Shown: in pieces, positions 45,079 through 53,267 of the stretch
Layout: every line of letters begins with the position of its first letter
How positions within the stretch are numbered: position 1 is the first letter of the stretch
Assembly (NCBI RefSeq): GCF_012927455.1
Contig: NZ_JABBPE010000016.1
Span: forward strand, 248,001 to 312,000
From: Polaromonas sp.
GTDB taxonomy: Bacteria; Pseudomonadota; Gammaproteobacteria; Burkholderiales; Burkholderiaceae_C
Length of the DNA: 64,000 nucleotides
Reading direction: 5' to 3'
Position numbers and translations under genes: made by a program
The notes under the pieces: generated by a model
What the model was told of the DNA's origin: nothing
What the model saw: the letters and a program-made list of their open reading frames with translations, nothing else
Database searches by the model: none

Positions 45079-47607
45079 TTAACAGATGTACCTCTCCCAG
45101 TAGAAAGTGCTGACCGTCGGAATGTAGCCGGGGTTTGCGAACTTGGCCCTGTAGAGATTGCCGTCGGTATACAACACGACAGCGCCGGCGGCATATTGTG
45201 TGCCGCTGACCCAGCTTGGAAAACTGCAGGTGGGAGTTGGCGTGGGCGTCGGCGTGGGAGGAGGTGTGGCCGTGCAGAAGTAAGGTTCCCAGAAGAAAGT
45301 GCTGACCGTTGGGATGTAGCCAGGGTTGGCAAACTTGGCGCGATACAGATTGCCGTCTGTGTAGGTCACGATACTGCCGGCCGCATATTGCGTGCCGCTG
45401 ACCCAGTCCGGAAAACTGCAGGTGGGCGTGGGCGTGGGCGTGGGCGTTGGCGTTGGCGTTGGCGTTGGTGTGGGTGTGGGGGGAGCTGTGCCCGTGCAGA
45501 CGTAGGGTTCCCAGAAAAAAGTGCTGACCGTCGGAATGTAGCCCGGGTTGGCAAACTTGGCGCGATACAGATTGCCGTCCGTATAGGTCACGATGCTGCC
45601 GGCCGCATATTGCGTGCCGCTGACCCAGTTCGGAAAACTGCAGACGGGCGTTGGCGTTGGCGTTGGCGTGGGGGGAGGTGTGGCCGTGCAGACGAAGGGC
45701 TCCCAGTAGAAAGTGCTGACTGTTGGGATGTAGCCCGGGTTGGCAAACTTGGCGCGATACAGATTGCCGTCCGTATAAGCCACGATGCTGCCGGCCGCAT
45801 ATTGCGTGCCGCTGACCCAGTTCGGAAAACTGCAGGCCGGCGCCGGTGTTGGCGGCGGTCCAGCGACCACGGTGGCCGAGACTTCGGCTGACTGTGCGCT
45901 TTCAGTGGCGCTATTGGCCGCTGTAACCACGTAGTAATAGGTGCCGCTTGCCGGCAGTGCCGTGTCGCTGAAGGAAGGCGAGCTCAGGCCGGTGCGGTAG
46001 GGGGTGGTGCCTTGGCTGGCTGGTGCCTGGCTGCGGTAAATGTTGAACGAGGTGGCGCCAGCCGGAGGGGGGGTCCAGCTGAGGTTGATGGCCTGAGCTG
46101 CCGCTGCCGCCTGCACGTTGCCAGGCATTGCCAGCGGCGCCACCGCGAAGCGCGCCAAAACGTTGCGCGTGGCCTGCTTGACGGCCTCGTTCTCAAGGTT
46201 TCTGAAGGCATAGTTGTCGAGCCCCCAGACCCATTGCATGGAGCCGGTGGCAAACACGATGGCCCCGGCCGGCGTGGTGTAGGTCGCCATGTGCGAGCCA
46301 CCCCAGGTGTCGGGCGAGTCGGCAATTTTTCTCAGTTGCGGCGGCGAGTAGCCGTTGTCGGCGATGGCATCGGTCTCATACCCCAGCAGGCCCACAAAGC
46401 GGGAGCTGTTGATCACGCCGGAACCCCGGTAAACCCAACTGCTAGCGTCAGACACCACCATGTCGCCGTTGAACGGATCGCCGTGGTACATCACCCCGAC
46501 CAGTCCGTTTTCAGGCTGGGCCACGCTGTCGTTCACGCCGAAGATGGGCTTCAGGTCGCGAAAGCGCGCCGTGATGAATTTGTCATTCGTCAAGTCTGCG
46601 TCCAGTGCCATGGGGTCCATGCTCTGCGCTGCCTCCTTGTACCCGACCATGGTGCGATTGAGCTCTCCGGTGGAGCTGGGTTCGAAGCGAACCTGCCAGT
46701 ACACCTCGTTGGCGGTAAAAAAGCCAAAATGCACGCCCTGGGCCTGCGCCGCATGGGCCGCGCTTTTCATCTGATAAGACCAGTATTCGTCATGCCCGGC
46801 AGCCAGAAAAGCCCGGTGGTTGAGCAGCTGGCCGCCATTGGTGTGCAGGTCGATATTTGCCACGTAAGAAACGTCGTAGCCCTCTCGCTCGAGAAAATTC
46901 ACCATGTAGACTTCCCAATCGAAAAAGTTGCCCGAACCGCCGAAGAAGCCGCTGCGGGCGTAGGGCCGGTTGAAGGACACTTTGCGCGCCGGACCGCCAA
47001 CGCTGTTGTAGGTATAAAGCGACTTGCCGCCCCAGTTGTTGTAGGCCTGCGAGGTGGTGGCGGTTGACTGGTACAGATAGGGGGAGCGCGAGGTGTCGTC
47101 GCGCACCACGAAGATGATGTGGCTTTCTGTGCCCGCGTTGGGTGCACTGGTCGTGTTGGGTGATAGCTTGGCCAGGTAGATGCCGGTGGCCCAGTCGGTC
47201 TTGTCGACCGTATTGGGAACGGTGATGCGGTAGGACTCAAGCCAGTTGCACTCAATCAGGCCGGTTACCGGGTCGGGCTGCGGTGTCGACTGTTTCACGC
47301 CCGTCAGCGTTACCGTGCTCATTAGCCGCGCGCCTTGGCCGCCATACCAGCCCATGCGGTAAATCGACAGCGTGTAAGTGGGGGCCGCGCTGCTGACAAA
47401 AAAGCGGATGGTTTCCCCGCGATTGACGCTGGTGTGCGAGGCATAGCCTTCAACTGTGGGGGTGGCGGAGGGCGCTGTCAGTCGCCATGAGGAGGTGCCA
47501 AGCTTGGCGTTCTCGGCCTGTATCACGTTTTGCTGCCCCCAGGAGACGCTGCAGAAAAACCAAAATAACAAGAACAGCCCACGCGGAAGAGTAGCAAAGC
47601 GTTGCAT
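45079..47607 (-). CDS. Secreted N,N-dimethylformamidase-like protein with fibronectin III and four chitin-binding-type modules
   Basis: An 842-residue secreted protein. After the signal MQRFATLPRGLFLLFWFFCSVSWG comes a domain like the large subunit of N,N-dimethylformamidase (IYRMGWYGGQGARLM, AGHDEYWS, GFFTANEVYWQ, YHGDPFNGDM; residues ~25-490). A fibronectin III-like domain (~500-590) follows. The C-terminus has four near-identical 49-residue modules at 592-640, 656-704, 730-778 and 794-842. Each has Cys at both ends, a VSGTQYAAGSIVxYTDGNLYRAKF core and a W near the end, like CBM5/12 chitin-binding modules. The linkers between them are Pro-Thr repeats of 15, 25 and 15 residues. Likely a surface or polymer-binding hydrolase; catalytic activity is unproven. 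Confidence 0.85.
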   Translation of the reverse strand: MQRFATLPRGLFLLFWFFCSVSWGQQNVIQAENAKLGTSSWRLTAPSATPTVEGYASHTSVNRGETIRFFVSSAAPTYTLSIYRMGWYGGQGARLMSTVTLTGVKQSTPQPDPVTGLIECNWLESYRITVPNTVDKTDWATGIYLAKLSPNTTSAPNAGTESHIIFVVRDDTSRSPYLYQSTATTSQAYNNWGGKSLYTYNSVGGPARKVSFNRPYARSGFFGGSGNFFDWEVYMVNFLEREGYDVSYVANIDLHTNGGQLLNHRAFLAAGHDEYWSYQMKSAAHAAQAQGVHFGFFTANEVYWQVRFEPSSTGELNRTMVGYKEAAQSMDPMALDADLTNDKFITARFRDLKPIFGVNDSVAQPENGLVGVMYHGDPFNGDMVVSDASSWVYRGSGVINSSRFVGLLGYETDAIADNGYSPPQLRKIADSPDTWGGSHMATYTTPAGAIVFATGSMQWVWGLDNYAFRNLENEAVKQATRNVLARFAVAPLAMPGNVQAAAAAQAINLSWTPPPAGATSFNIYRSQAPASQGTTPYRTGLSSPSFSDTALPASGTYYYVVTAANSATESAQSAEVSATVVAGPPPTPAPACSFPNWVSGTQYAAGSIVAYTDGNLYRAKFANPGYIPTVSTFYWEPFVCTATPPPTPTPTPTPVCSFPNWVSGTQYAAGSIVTYTDGNLYRAKFANPGYIPTVSTFFWEPYVCTGTAPPTPTPTPTPTPTPTPTPTPTCSFPDWVSGTQYAAGSIVTYTDGNLYRAKFANPGYIPTVSTFFWEPYFCTATPPPTPTPTPTPTCSFPSWVSGTQYAAGAVVLYTDGNLYRAKFANPGYIPTVSTFYWERYIC
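45415..45492. repeat. Hexanucleotide-like (GGCGTK)n linker microsatellite
   Basis: The Pro-Thr linkers are encoded by tandem GGCGTT/GGCGTG-type units, longest in this second linker. In-frame slippage would change linker length between binding modules. Confidence 0.85.
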
Positions 47608-47855
47608 GAGCCCCCCTTTATTGGTAAAAATTAAAGTGCATTAATCCATCTTGAAACCCGATAGTAGTAGTACTTTTGATGTTTCGCAATGAAACTTCCG
47701 AATGGAAACATTCAAGTTAAATTTCCCAGCCTTCGTATGACACTTGAACTGGCTTGGCGGCGCGGTCTTCTTCAGCGTTGTTGCGAAGCCGCGCGAACTG
47801 GCAGACACTGTCAGTTGAGATTGCTCGACAAATCTGCCACCCTGGGAGGCCAGCC

Positions 47856-48296
47856 ATGAAATCCGTCGCCAACATACTGAAGTCAAAAGCGGACGCTGAC
47901 GTTTACTCGATCGCTCCGTCGGCGACGGTGTTTGATGCGCTGAAGTTGATGTCTGAGAAAAACATCGGCTCGCTGCTGGTGACGGAGCGCGATGCCATCG
48001 TCGGCATCGTGACCGAACGCGATTACGCCCGCAAGGTTGCGCTGCTGGGGCGGTCGTCACCGCTGACGCAGGTGCGCGAAGTCATGACCACGGCGGTGAT
48101 GTTTGTCGGCCCCGAGCAGTCGCCCGACCACTGCATGGCGCTGATGACGCAGCACCGCTTGCGGCACCTGCCCGTGGTTGAAGACGGCAAGCTGCTGGGA
48201 CTCATCTCCATCGGTGATCTGGTGAAAGACATCATTTCCGAGCAAAAATTTATTATTGAGCAGCTGGAGCGGTACATCGCAGGGGATCGGTATTGA
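47856..48296 (+). CDS. CBS-domain pair protein
   Basis: A 146-residue protein of two CBS motifs: VANILKSKADADVYSIAPSATVFDALKLMSEKNIGSLLV...IVGIVTERDYARKV, and VMTTAVMFVGPEQSPDHCMALMTQHRLRHLPVVEDGKLLGLISIGDLVKDII. Such free-standing pairs bind adenine nucleotides and serve as energy or stress sensors. GGGAGGC precedes the ATG at 47856; the upstream in-frame extension is rejected. Confidence 0.93.
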   Translation: MKSVANILKSKADADVYSIAPSATVFDALKLMSEKNIGSLLVTERDAIVGIVTERDYARKVALLGRSSPLTQVREVMTTAVMFVGPEQSPDHCMALMTQHRLRHLPVVEDGKLLGLISIGDLVKDIISEQKFIIEQLERYIAGDRY

Positions 48297-48414
48297 GTTG
48301 CTGATGTTTTAGCTCTAGGCGTTTTGGGAGATGCCCAAGGATTTAATTTTTATTGGCTTGGTTGATGGGTTGGTTTTTTTGAGCGAGGCTGGCCGGGCCG
48401 GCGGTCTTGGACAA

Positions 48415-48443
48415 GCAACGGACGCTATTAAATAAGTAGCTAA
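48415..48443 (+). repeat. Degenerate interspersed-repeat fragment
   Basis: GACGCTATTAAATAAGTAGC keeps the hairpin part (GCTA...TAGC) of the family but has lost the ACGGGCGC block. Confidence 0.6.
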
Positions 48444-48509
48444 TTGCGCTTACATCCATTGGTTTGAACCTTCTTTTCACACGCGTCGCCAGCCCGCAGG
48501 ACAGCCAGC

Positions 48510-48540
48510 AGCCGCGGCCGCTATCAATAACGTAGCAAGC
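48510..48540 (+). repeat. Degenerate interspersed-repeat fragment
   Basis: GCCGCTATCAATAACGTAGC keeps the hairpin arms GCTA/TAGC only. Confidence 0.5.
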
Positions 48541-48737
48541 CCGCCGTCGGTATGACGTTCTGACATGCTTTGTCGGCGAAGACCTACACGACACAAATCA
48601 GCCGCTCGGTAAGGTGAAACTGGTCGGCGCAATTCTACGAACAGCCGACCCGCGACAGCTTTAATCTTGAAAGGTTAGTTCCCAAGCTGTCGCGCCAGGA
48701 TTCCGTTAGTTTTTCAAGTCACATTTACCAGGAGTTC

Positions 48738-48920
48738 ATGATGAACAAGGATCAAGTCAAAGGCGCTACCAAGGAAGCTGCAGGCAAAGTACAGGAAGCA
48801 GCGGGCAAGCTGGTTAACAGCAAAGAGCAGCAGGCCAAGGGCTTGGGCAAGCAGGTTGCTGGCAATGTTCAAAAGAACTACGGCGACGCGAAGGAAAATT
48901 TGAAAGACGCGTCCAAGTAA
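48738..48920 (+). CDS. CsbD family stress protein
   Basis: A 60-residue CsbD-like protein: NKDQVKGATKEAAGKVQEAAGKLVNSKEQQAKGLGKQVAGNVQKNYGDAKENLKD, with the Gly/Ala/Lys helical repeat style of the family. Expression in E. coli and B. subtilis members is stress-induced. A CAGGAG ribosome site lies before tandem ATGs. A strong hairpin (48957-48994) follows. Confidence 0.92.
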   Translation: MMNKDQVKGATKEAAGKVQEAAGKLVNSKEQQAKGLGKQVAGNVQKNYGDAKENLKDASK

Positions 48921-48956
48921 GCCTGCGCGCAGGCTTGAAATAGTCGGTGCATTTGA

Positions 48957-48994
48957 GCCGCCCACTCCGCAAGATGTCTTGCGAAGTGGGCGGC
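48957..48994. terminator. Long hairpin downstream of the CsbD gene
   Basis: An 18-bp stem GCCGCCCACTCCGCAAGA / TCTTGCGAAGTGGGCGGC with one G-U-type mismatch and a 2-nt tip. No T tract follows, so it may be an RNA-stabilising or Rho-independent-like structure rather than a standard terminator. Confidence 0.6.
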
Positions 48995-49184
48995 TTCGCG
49001 TGGGCGATGAACTGGCCGTCGCGACGTCATCAAAGGGTTAAAAATGTGTTTCGCGGTGTTTAATCTCTAGCCCCCAACGACGCCTTGAGGTAATGTGGAT
49101 GGGTAAGTGCGGACCTGTTTCGGTGCCGCTTGCACCCCTTTAATCCAACCCAAAAAATCATAACTCTCGCAAAGGACATTTCCT

Positions 49185-49493
49185 ATGGCCAAGCTTGTCG
49201 CGCTCTACAAAAAACCGCAGGACACTGCAGCGTTCGACCGCCATTATTCTTCTATTCATCTACCCCTTGCGAGGAAGATTCCGAACTTGCTCAGTTATGA
49301 GATCAGCACCGGCGCGGTGGCCTCGGCCGCTGGCGACTCGCCCTACCATCTGGTGGCGATTCTGGAGTTCGAGTCGTTGGAGTCCATCCAGCAAGCGCTG
49401 GGCTCGCCCGAAGGGCAGGCCACGGCCGCAGATTTAAGCAATTTTGCGCAAGCGGGCGTCGAAATGCTGATGTTCGATTCCAAGGAAGTCTGA
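49185..49493 (+). CDS. EthD family protein
   Basis: A 102-residue EthD-like protein: AKLVALYKKPQDTAAFDRHYSSIHLPLARKIPNLLSYEIS, then HLVAILEFESLESIQQALGSPEGQATAADLSNFA. The family folds as a ferredoxin-like dimer and in one case is needed for ethyl tert-butyl ether degradation; no reaction can be assigned here. AAAGGAC precedes the ATG. Confidence 0.9.
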   Translation: MAKLVALYKKPQDTAAFDRHYSSIHLPLARKIPNLLSYEISTGAVASAAGDSPYHLVAILEFESLESIQQALGSPEGQATAADLSNFAQAGVEMLMFDSKEV

Positions 49494-49559
49494 TCCGAAC
49501 CCGCAAAGCCGCAACGTTGCGAAGCCGAGAAGCACAAGCCGCCAGGCACTGCCGCGGAT

Positions 49560-50834
49560 TCAGGCGGGATGCGGCGGCCCCGGTAGCAGCGTAAACGCCA
49601 GCGCGCCCGCCGCCAGCAGCGCTGCAATGCTGGCCAGCACCGCCGTGAAGGGCTCAACGCGTTGCGCCGCTGCCAGGGATGCGACCAGGCCAGTAAACCA
49701 CTGCATCGCCGCTACGCCCAGAAACATCGCCATGGTGAACACCGCCATGGCGCGCCCGGTGATGGCCGGCGGGTAAGCGGCGCGCACATCAGCGTACTGC
49801 AGCACCAGGTAGCCGGACAGCGCCCCAATGACGATGGGACCCAGCACGTCGATGACGCTGTTGTGCGTAAATGCAAACGCCGCAAACAGTGCGGACAGCA
49901 GCAGCGTGAAACCGACGATCCAGCGCCGGCGCTGCGCCGGGCCGGGGTCAAAGCGGCCGAACAGCGGTGGCCCAAACAGCGAGGCCAGCGACATCGCCAG
50001 CGCGACATTGCCGCTTTGCACCAGGGAAAAGCCATGGCGCTGCATCAGCATGGGGCCTAGCCATAGGCCGCGCAGCGCAATGAAGGACGCATAGCCAACG
50101 CCGGCCAGCAGCACAATGCCCAGCGTGTGCGGCAGCATGAAAATCGCGCCGAACTTGCCAATCGCCTGACCCAGTGATTCCTTGGGGTGGGTCGCGCCGC
50201 CCAGGCCGGGCGGCGATGGGGGTGGGGGCTCATACACCAGCGCCCAGATCAGCAGCCAGGCCAGCGCGGCCAGCCCACCCAGCACCCAAAAGCCCATGCG
50301 CCACGACGTGGCCTGTATCAGCCAGGCCAGCGGCGTGCCGGTCAGCAGCATGCCGATGCCGCCCAGGCCCAGCGTGAGCCCGGAAATCGCGGCAAAGCGG
50401 TCAGCCGGCAAGTGCCGCGCGATGAACACGGTGCACACCAAAAACGCCGGCGCGCAGCCGATGCCTATCAACACCTGGCCCGCCACCAGCACGGCGTAGC
50501 TGGGCGCCAGCGCCGACAGCGCAGAGCCGGCAATGGCGATCGGAAAAGCCGTCAGCACGGTGCGCCGCACGCCGTGCAGATCAATGCCAATGCCCATGAA
50601 CAATTGCATGGCGCCAAAAGCAAAGTGAAAGGCGCCGGCGAACAGGCCGAGCGCCTGCGCATTCAAGTGAAAGTCGGCTTGCAGGGGCGCGGCCATGATG
50701 GCCGCCACGGTGCGGTAGGCCTGGCTGAGCGCGAATGCGGTGGTCAGCGCGAACAGCATGACCCAGACCGGGCGCGCGCGGGGCGCGGCGCGCCGGGGTG
50801 CGGTTGCGGGTGGCTGCAGGGGGCTGGAGTTCAT
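49560..50834 (-). CDS. MFS transporter (CynX/NimT-like)
   Basis: A 424-residue major facilitator with 12 predicted transmembrane segments. The first half contains LHGVRRTVLTAFPIAIAGSALSALAP, the second YASFIALRGLWLGPMLMQRHGFS. Family members carry nitrate, cyanate or small organics; substrate unknown. No partner gene. Confidence 0.9.
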   Translation of the reverse strand: MNSSPLQPPATAPRRAAPRARPVWVMLFALTTAFALSQAYRTVAAIMAAPLQADFHLNAQALGLFAGAFHFAFGAMQLFMGIGIDLHGVRRTVLTAFPIAIAGSALSALAPSYAVLVAGQVLIGIGCAPAFLVCTVFIARHLPADRFAAISGLTLGLGGIGMLLTGTPLAWLIQATSWRMGFWVLGGLAALAWLLIWALVYEPPPPSPPGLGGATHPKESLGQAIGKFGAIFMLPHTLGIVLLAGVGYASFIALRGLWLGPMLMQRHGFSLVQSGNVALAMSLASLFGPPLFGRFDPGPAQRRRWIVGFTLLLSALFAAFAFTHNSVIDVLGPIVIGALSGYLVLQYADVRAAYPPAITGRAMAVFTMAMFLGVAAMQWFTGLVASLAAAQRVEPFTAVLASIAALLAAGALAFTLLPGPPHPA

Positions 50835-50967
50835 GGCGGTATTGGGCGTTGAGGGTACACCGAGGCGGCGTCTTTCTCTGTTTGCGGTTTACCGAAAGCC
50901 CCCATCCCACCCTTTCCCCAACGACGGGAAAGGCTGATACGTAATTTTTTAAGTATCAAATAGGCCG

Positions 50968-51013
50968 CCAGCCCAATCAGGACGGGCGCAACTAGCTATT
51001 AAAAATATAGCAT
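50968..51013 (+). repeat. Interspersed Comamonadaceae-type repeat, copy 9
   Basis: Contains GGACGGGCGCAACTAGCTAT and AATATAGCA; arms GCTAT/ATAGC. Between the MFS gene and the methyltransferase gene. Confidence 0.85.
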
Positions 51014-51057
51014 TAGACGTAACAAGGACGGGGCGTTCTGCGGCGCCGCTTAAGCCG

Positions 51058-51717
51058 CTATTGCGTTACAGCGCCGCCGTCGCTGTGCTGCCGCGCCACC
51101 AGACCAATCAACGCCGAGCGGCCACTGTGCCGCTCGCCTTCGCTCAGTTCAGCCTCGTAGTCTTGCAGCACCAGCAATTCAAAATCGGCAAAGCTCTCGC
51201 GCAGCAGCGCCTCGGTGTAGAGGTGCGACAGCTGCGGCGGGCCGCCGCTTTGGTAGTCAAGCTGACGCGGTGTGTAGCCCTGCAGCACCAGGGTGCCGCC
51301 GGGCTTGAGGCAGCGCTTGATGTTGGCAAACAAGCGCTCGCGCATCGCCGGATCGGCGAATTGCACGAAGATGGCCGCCACGCCGTCGTAGTGGTGCAGC
51401 GGCCACGGGTAGGCATCGCAGTCGCTGACGGCAAAGTTGACCAACACGCCTTGCTGCGCGGCCAGCCGCCGCGCCTTGGAAACGCCGACGCTGGCGATGT
51501 CAAACGCATCCACCTGCAAGCCCTGGCGGGCCAGCCAGACGCTGTTGCGGCCCTCGCCGTCGGCCACGCACAGCACGCGCTGCCCGGGCTGCCAGGCGAG
51601 GGCCTGCGCGCGCAGCCAGGCATTGGGCTCGGTGCCAAAAATGTAGGTCTCGTCGTCGAAGCGGCGGTTCCAGGTGTCGGCGGCGTCTGCAAAAGGGCTG
51701 GTGGATGAAGAGGTCAT
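51058..51717 (-). CDS. Class I SAM-dependent methyltransferase (TehB-like)
   Basis: A 219-residue methyltransferase: AADTWNRRFDDETYIFGTEPNAWL at the N-terminus, SAM motif I VLCVADGEGRNSVWLARQG, then DAFDIASVGVSKARRLA and DGVAAIFVQFADPAMRERLFANIKRCLKPGGTLVLQGYTP. It resembles tellurite-resistance TehB and related thiopurine methyltransferases. Substrate unproven. Confidence 0.88.
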   Translation of the reverse strand: MTSSSTSPFADAADTWNRRFDDETYIFGTEPNAWLRAQALAWQPGQRVLCVADGEGRNSVWLARQGLQVDAFDIASVGVSKARRLAAQQGVLVNFAVSDCDAYPWPLHHYDGVAAIFVQFADPAMRERLFANIKRCLKPGGTLVLQGYTPRQLDYQSGGPPQLSHLYTEALLRESFADFELLVLQDYEAELSEGERHSGRSALIGLVARQHSDGGAVTQ

Positions 51718-51831
51718 AAGTATCTGAATGTAGACAAGACGTGGATTTGAATGGCGGTGAGGTCGATGGCAACTTCATCTTAGTCGCGCCACTTCGGGTA
51801 TCGTGGCGGCAAATTCATCCCGGAGTTTCCC

Positions 51832-52452
51832 GTGCCAGACGCCATTCACTTTTACGAACCCCGACACGGCCACCGCCTGCCGCACGACCCATTCAATGCC
51901 ATCGTCGGGCCGCGCCCGATTGGCTGGATTTCGTCGCGCAGTTCAGCCGGTGCGCTAAACCTGGCGCCCTACAGTTTCTTCAACGCCTTCAACTACACGC
52001 CGCCCATCGTCGGCTTTGCCAGCATCGGCTACAAGGACACGCTGCGAAACATTGAGCAGACCGGCGAGTTCGCCTGGAACCTGGCGACGCGCCCGCTCGC
52101 CGAGGCGATGAACCAGAGCTGCGCCGCCGTGGCGCCCGAAGTCAACGAGTTTGAATTGGCCGGCCTGACGCCGCTGGACTCGCGCGTGATTGCGGTGCCG
52201 CGCGTGGCTGAAAGTCCGGTCTCGTTCGAATGCCGCCGCACGCAGATCGTGCAGTTGCAGGGCACTGATGGCGCCAAGGTGCCGACCTGGCTGGTGCTGG
52301 GTGAAGTGGTGGCCGTGCACATCGCGCAGAGCCTGCTGAAAGACGGCGTGTATGACACCGCAGCGGCCGGACACATCCTGCGCGGCGGCGGCCCGGCCGA
52401 TTATTTTTCCATCGGCCCCGAGCAGTTGTTTCGCATGCGTCGCCCGCAGTAG
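51832..52452 (+). CDS. Flavin reductase (FMN-binding split-barrel) family protein
   Basis: A 206-residue protein beginning with a GTG (ribosome site CCGGAG). Core motifs NAIVGPRPIGWISSRSSAGALNLAPYSFFNAFNYTPPIVGFAS and TGEFAWNLATRPLAEAMNQSCAA match the FMN-binding split barrel of the short flavin reductases. It would supply reduced flavin to an unlinked monooxygenase or act as a stand-alone oxidoreductase. Confidence 0.9.
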   Translation: MPDAIHFYEPRHGHRLPHDPFNAIVGPRPIGWISSRSSAGALNLAPYSFFNAFNYTPPIVGFASIGYKDTLRNIEQTGEFAWNLATRPLAEAMNQSCAAVAPEVNEFELAGLTPLDSRVIAVPRVAESPVSFECRRTQIVQLQGTDGAKVPTWLVLGEVVAVHIAQSLLKDGVYDTAAAGHILRGGGPADYFSIGPEQLFRMRRPQ

Positions 52453-52624
52453 CGCGGCGAGAGTTGCTGCATGGAGCTGTCGCAGACCTTGCAGCAGGGC
52501 CTGGCTGTGTCGCTCAAGTGAAACTTCATGTAAGCCGGGTCAACACCACGCGCCGCCCACCCGTTGAAAGCTCAGGTTGCAATGAAATCTTTCTAGTCAA
52601 CTCATCTAATCCAAAGGAATAGAC

Positions 52625-53128
52625 ATGAACAAGTTACTCGCTTCCCTGATCGCCGGTCTGTTTGTCAGTGCTGCATTTGCACAAGCCCCTGCTGCTCCCG
52701 CTGCGCCTGCTATCACACCTGCTTCACCCGCAGTTGTGAAAGCAGAAGCCAAGGCCGACAAAGCCAACGCCGCTGCCGCCACCAGCGAAGCCAAGGTTGA
52801 TGCCAAAGCCGATGCCAAAGTGCAAAAAGCCGAAGTGAACGCCGGCGAAAAGAAGATCAAGGCCTCTACCAAAGCTGAAAAAGCCAAAGCCAGCGCCAAC
52901 GCCAAAGCTGCAAAAGCTGACGCGGACGACAAGGTCAAAGCAGAAGCCAAAGCCGCCAAAGTTGAAGTCAAGGCTGATGCCAAAGCCGAAAAAGCTGTTG
53001 CCAACGCCAACGCCAAAGTAGACGGCGTGAAGGTCGATGCAAAAGCTGACAAAGCCAATGCAAAAACCGAAACAAAAGCAATCAAAGCCGAAGGCAAGGT
53101 TGATGTGAACACGGCTCCCGCCAAGTAA
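52625..53128 (+). CDS. Exported Ala/Lys-rich low-complexity protein
   Basis: A 167-residue protein with signal MNKLLASLIAGLFVSAAFA and a long Ala-Lys-Asp-Glu-Val region (for example AKADKANAKTETKAIKAEGK). It looks like a histone-H1-type low-complexity helix, but is exported by Sec. Function unknown; proteins of this kind often serve as stress or envelope proteins. A strong terminator follows immediately. Confidence 0.78.
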   Translation: MNKLLASLIAGLFVSAAFAQAPAAPAAPAITPASPAVVKAEAKADKANAAAATSEAKVDAKADAKVQKAEVNAGEKKIKASTKAEKAKASANAKAAKADADDKVKAEAKAAKVEVKADAKAEKAVANANAKVDGVKVDAKADKANAKTETKAIKAEGKVDVNTAPAK

Positions 53129-53145
53129 GCGTTTCTCGCTCTCTT

Positions 53146-53175
53146 AAAAAAGACAGGCCTGGCCTGTCTTTTTTT
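53146..53175 (+). terminator. Intrinsic terminator
   Basis: A-rich stem AAAAAAGACAGG / CCTGTCTTTTTT with a CCTGG loop and a T tract, 17 bp after the Ala/Lys-rich gene. The A tract makes it potentially bidirectional, serving the convergent acyl-CoA dehydrogenase gene too. Confidence 0.92.
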
Positions 53176-53267
53176 ATGCCCGAACGTTCTGGAGTTGACA
53201 GGGCTTGACTGAAGCGCAGGACTGCTTGCTCCCGCTTACCCCTGCGTTCTGCACGCAACCGGCCGCT

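Larger units (their letters stand above)
48297..48737. other. Gene-free stretch with two degenerate repeat fragments
   Basis: No gene. Two fragments of the interspersed repeat (hairpin part only) lie at about 48415-48443 and 48510-48540. The csbD-like gene promoter should be near the right end. Confidence 0.5.

Noticed and set aside
45079..46000. Regularly spaced near-identical blocks that could be taken for a CRISPR array
   Set aside because: Units are long, in frame, and encode Cys-ended protein modules with Pro-Thr linkers inside a single gene.
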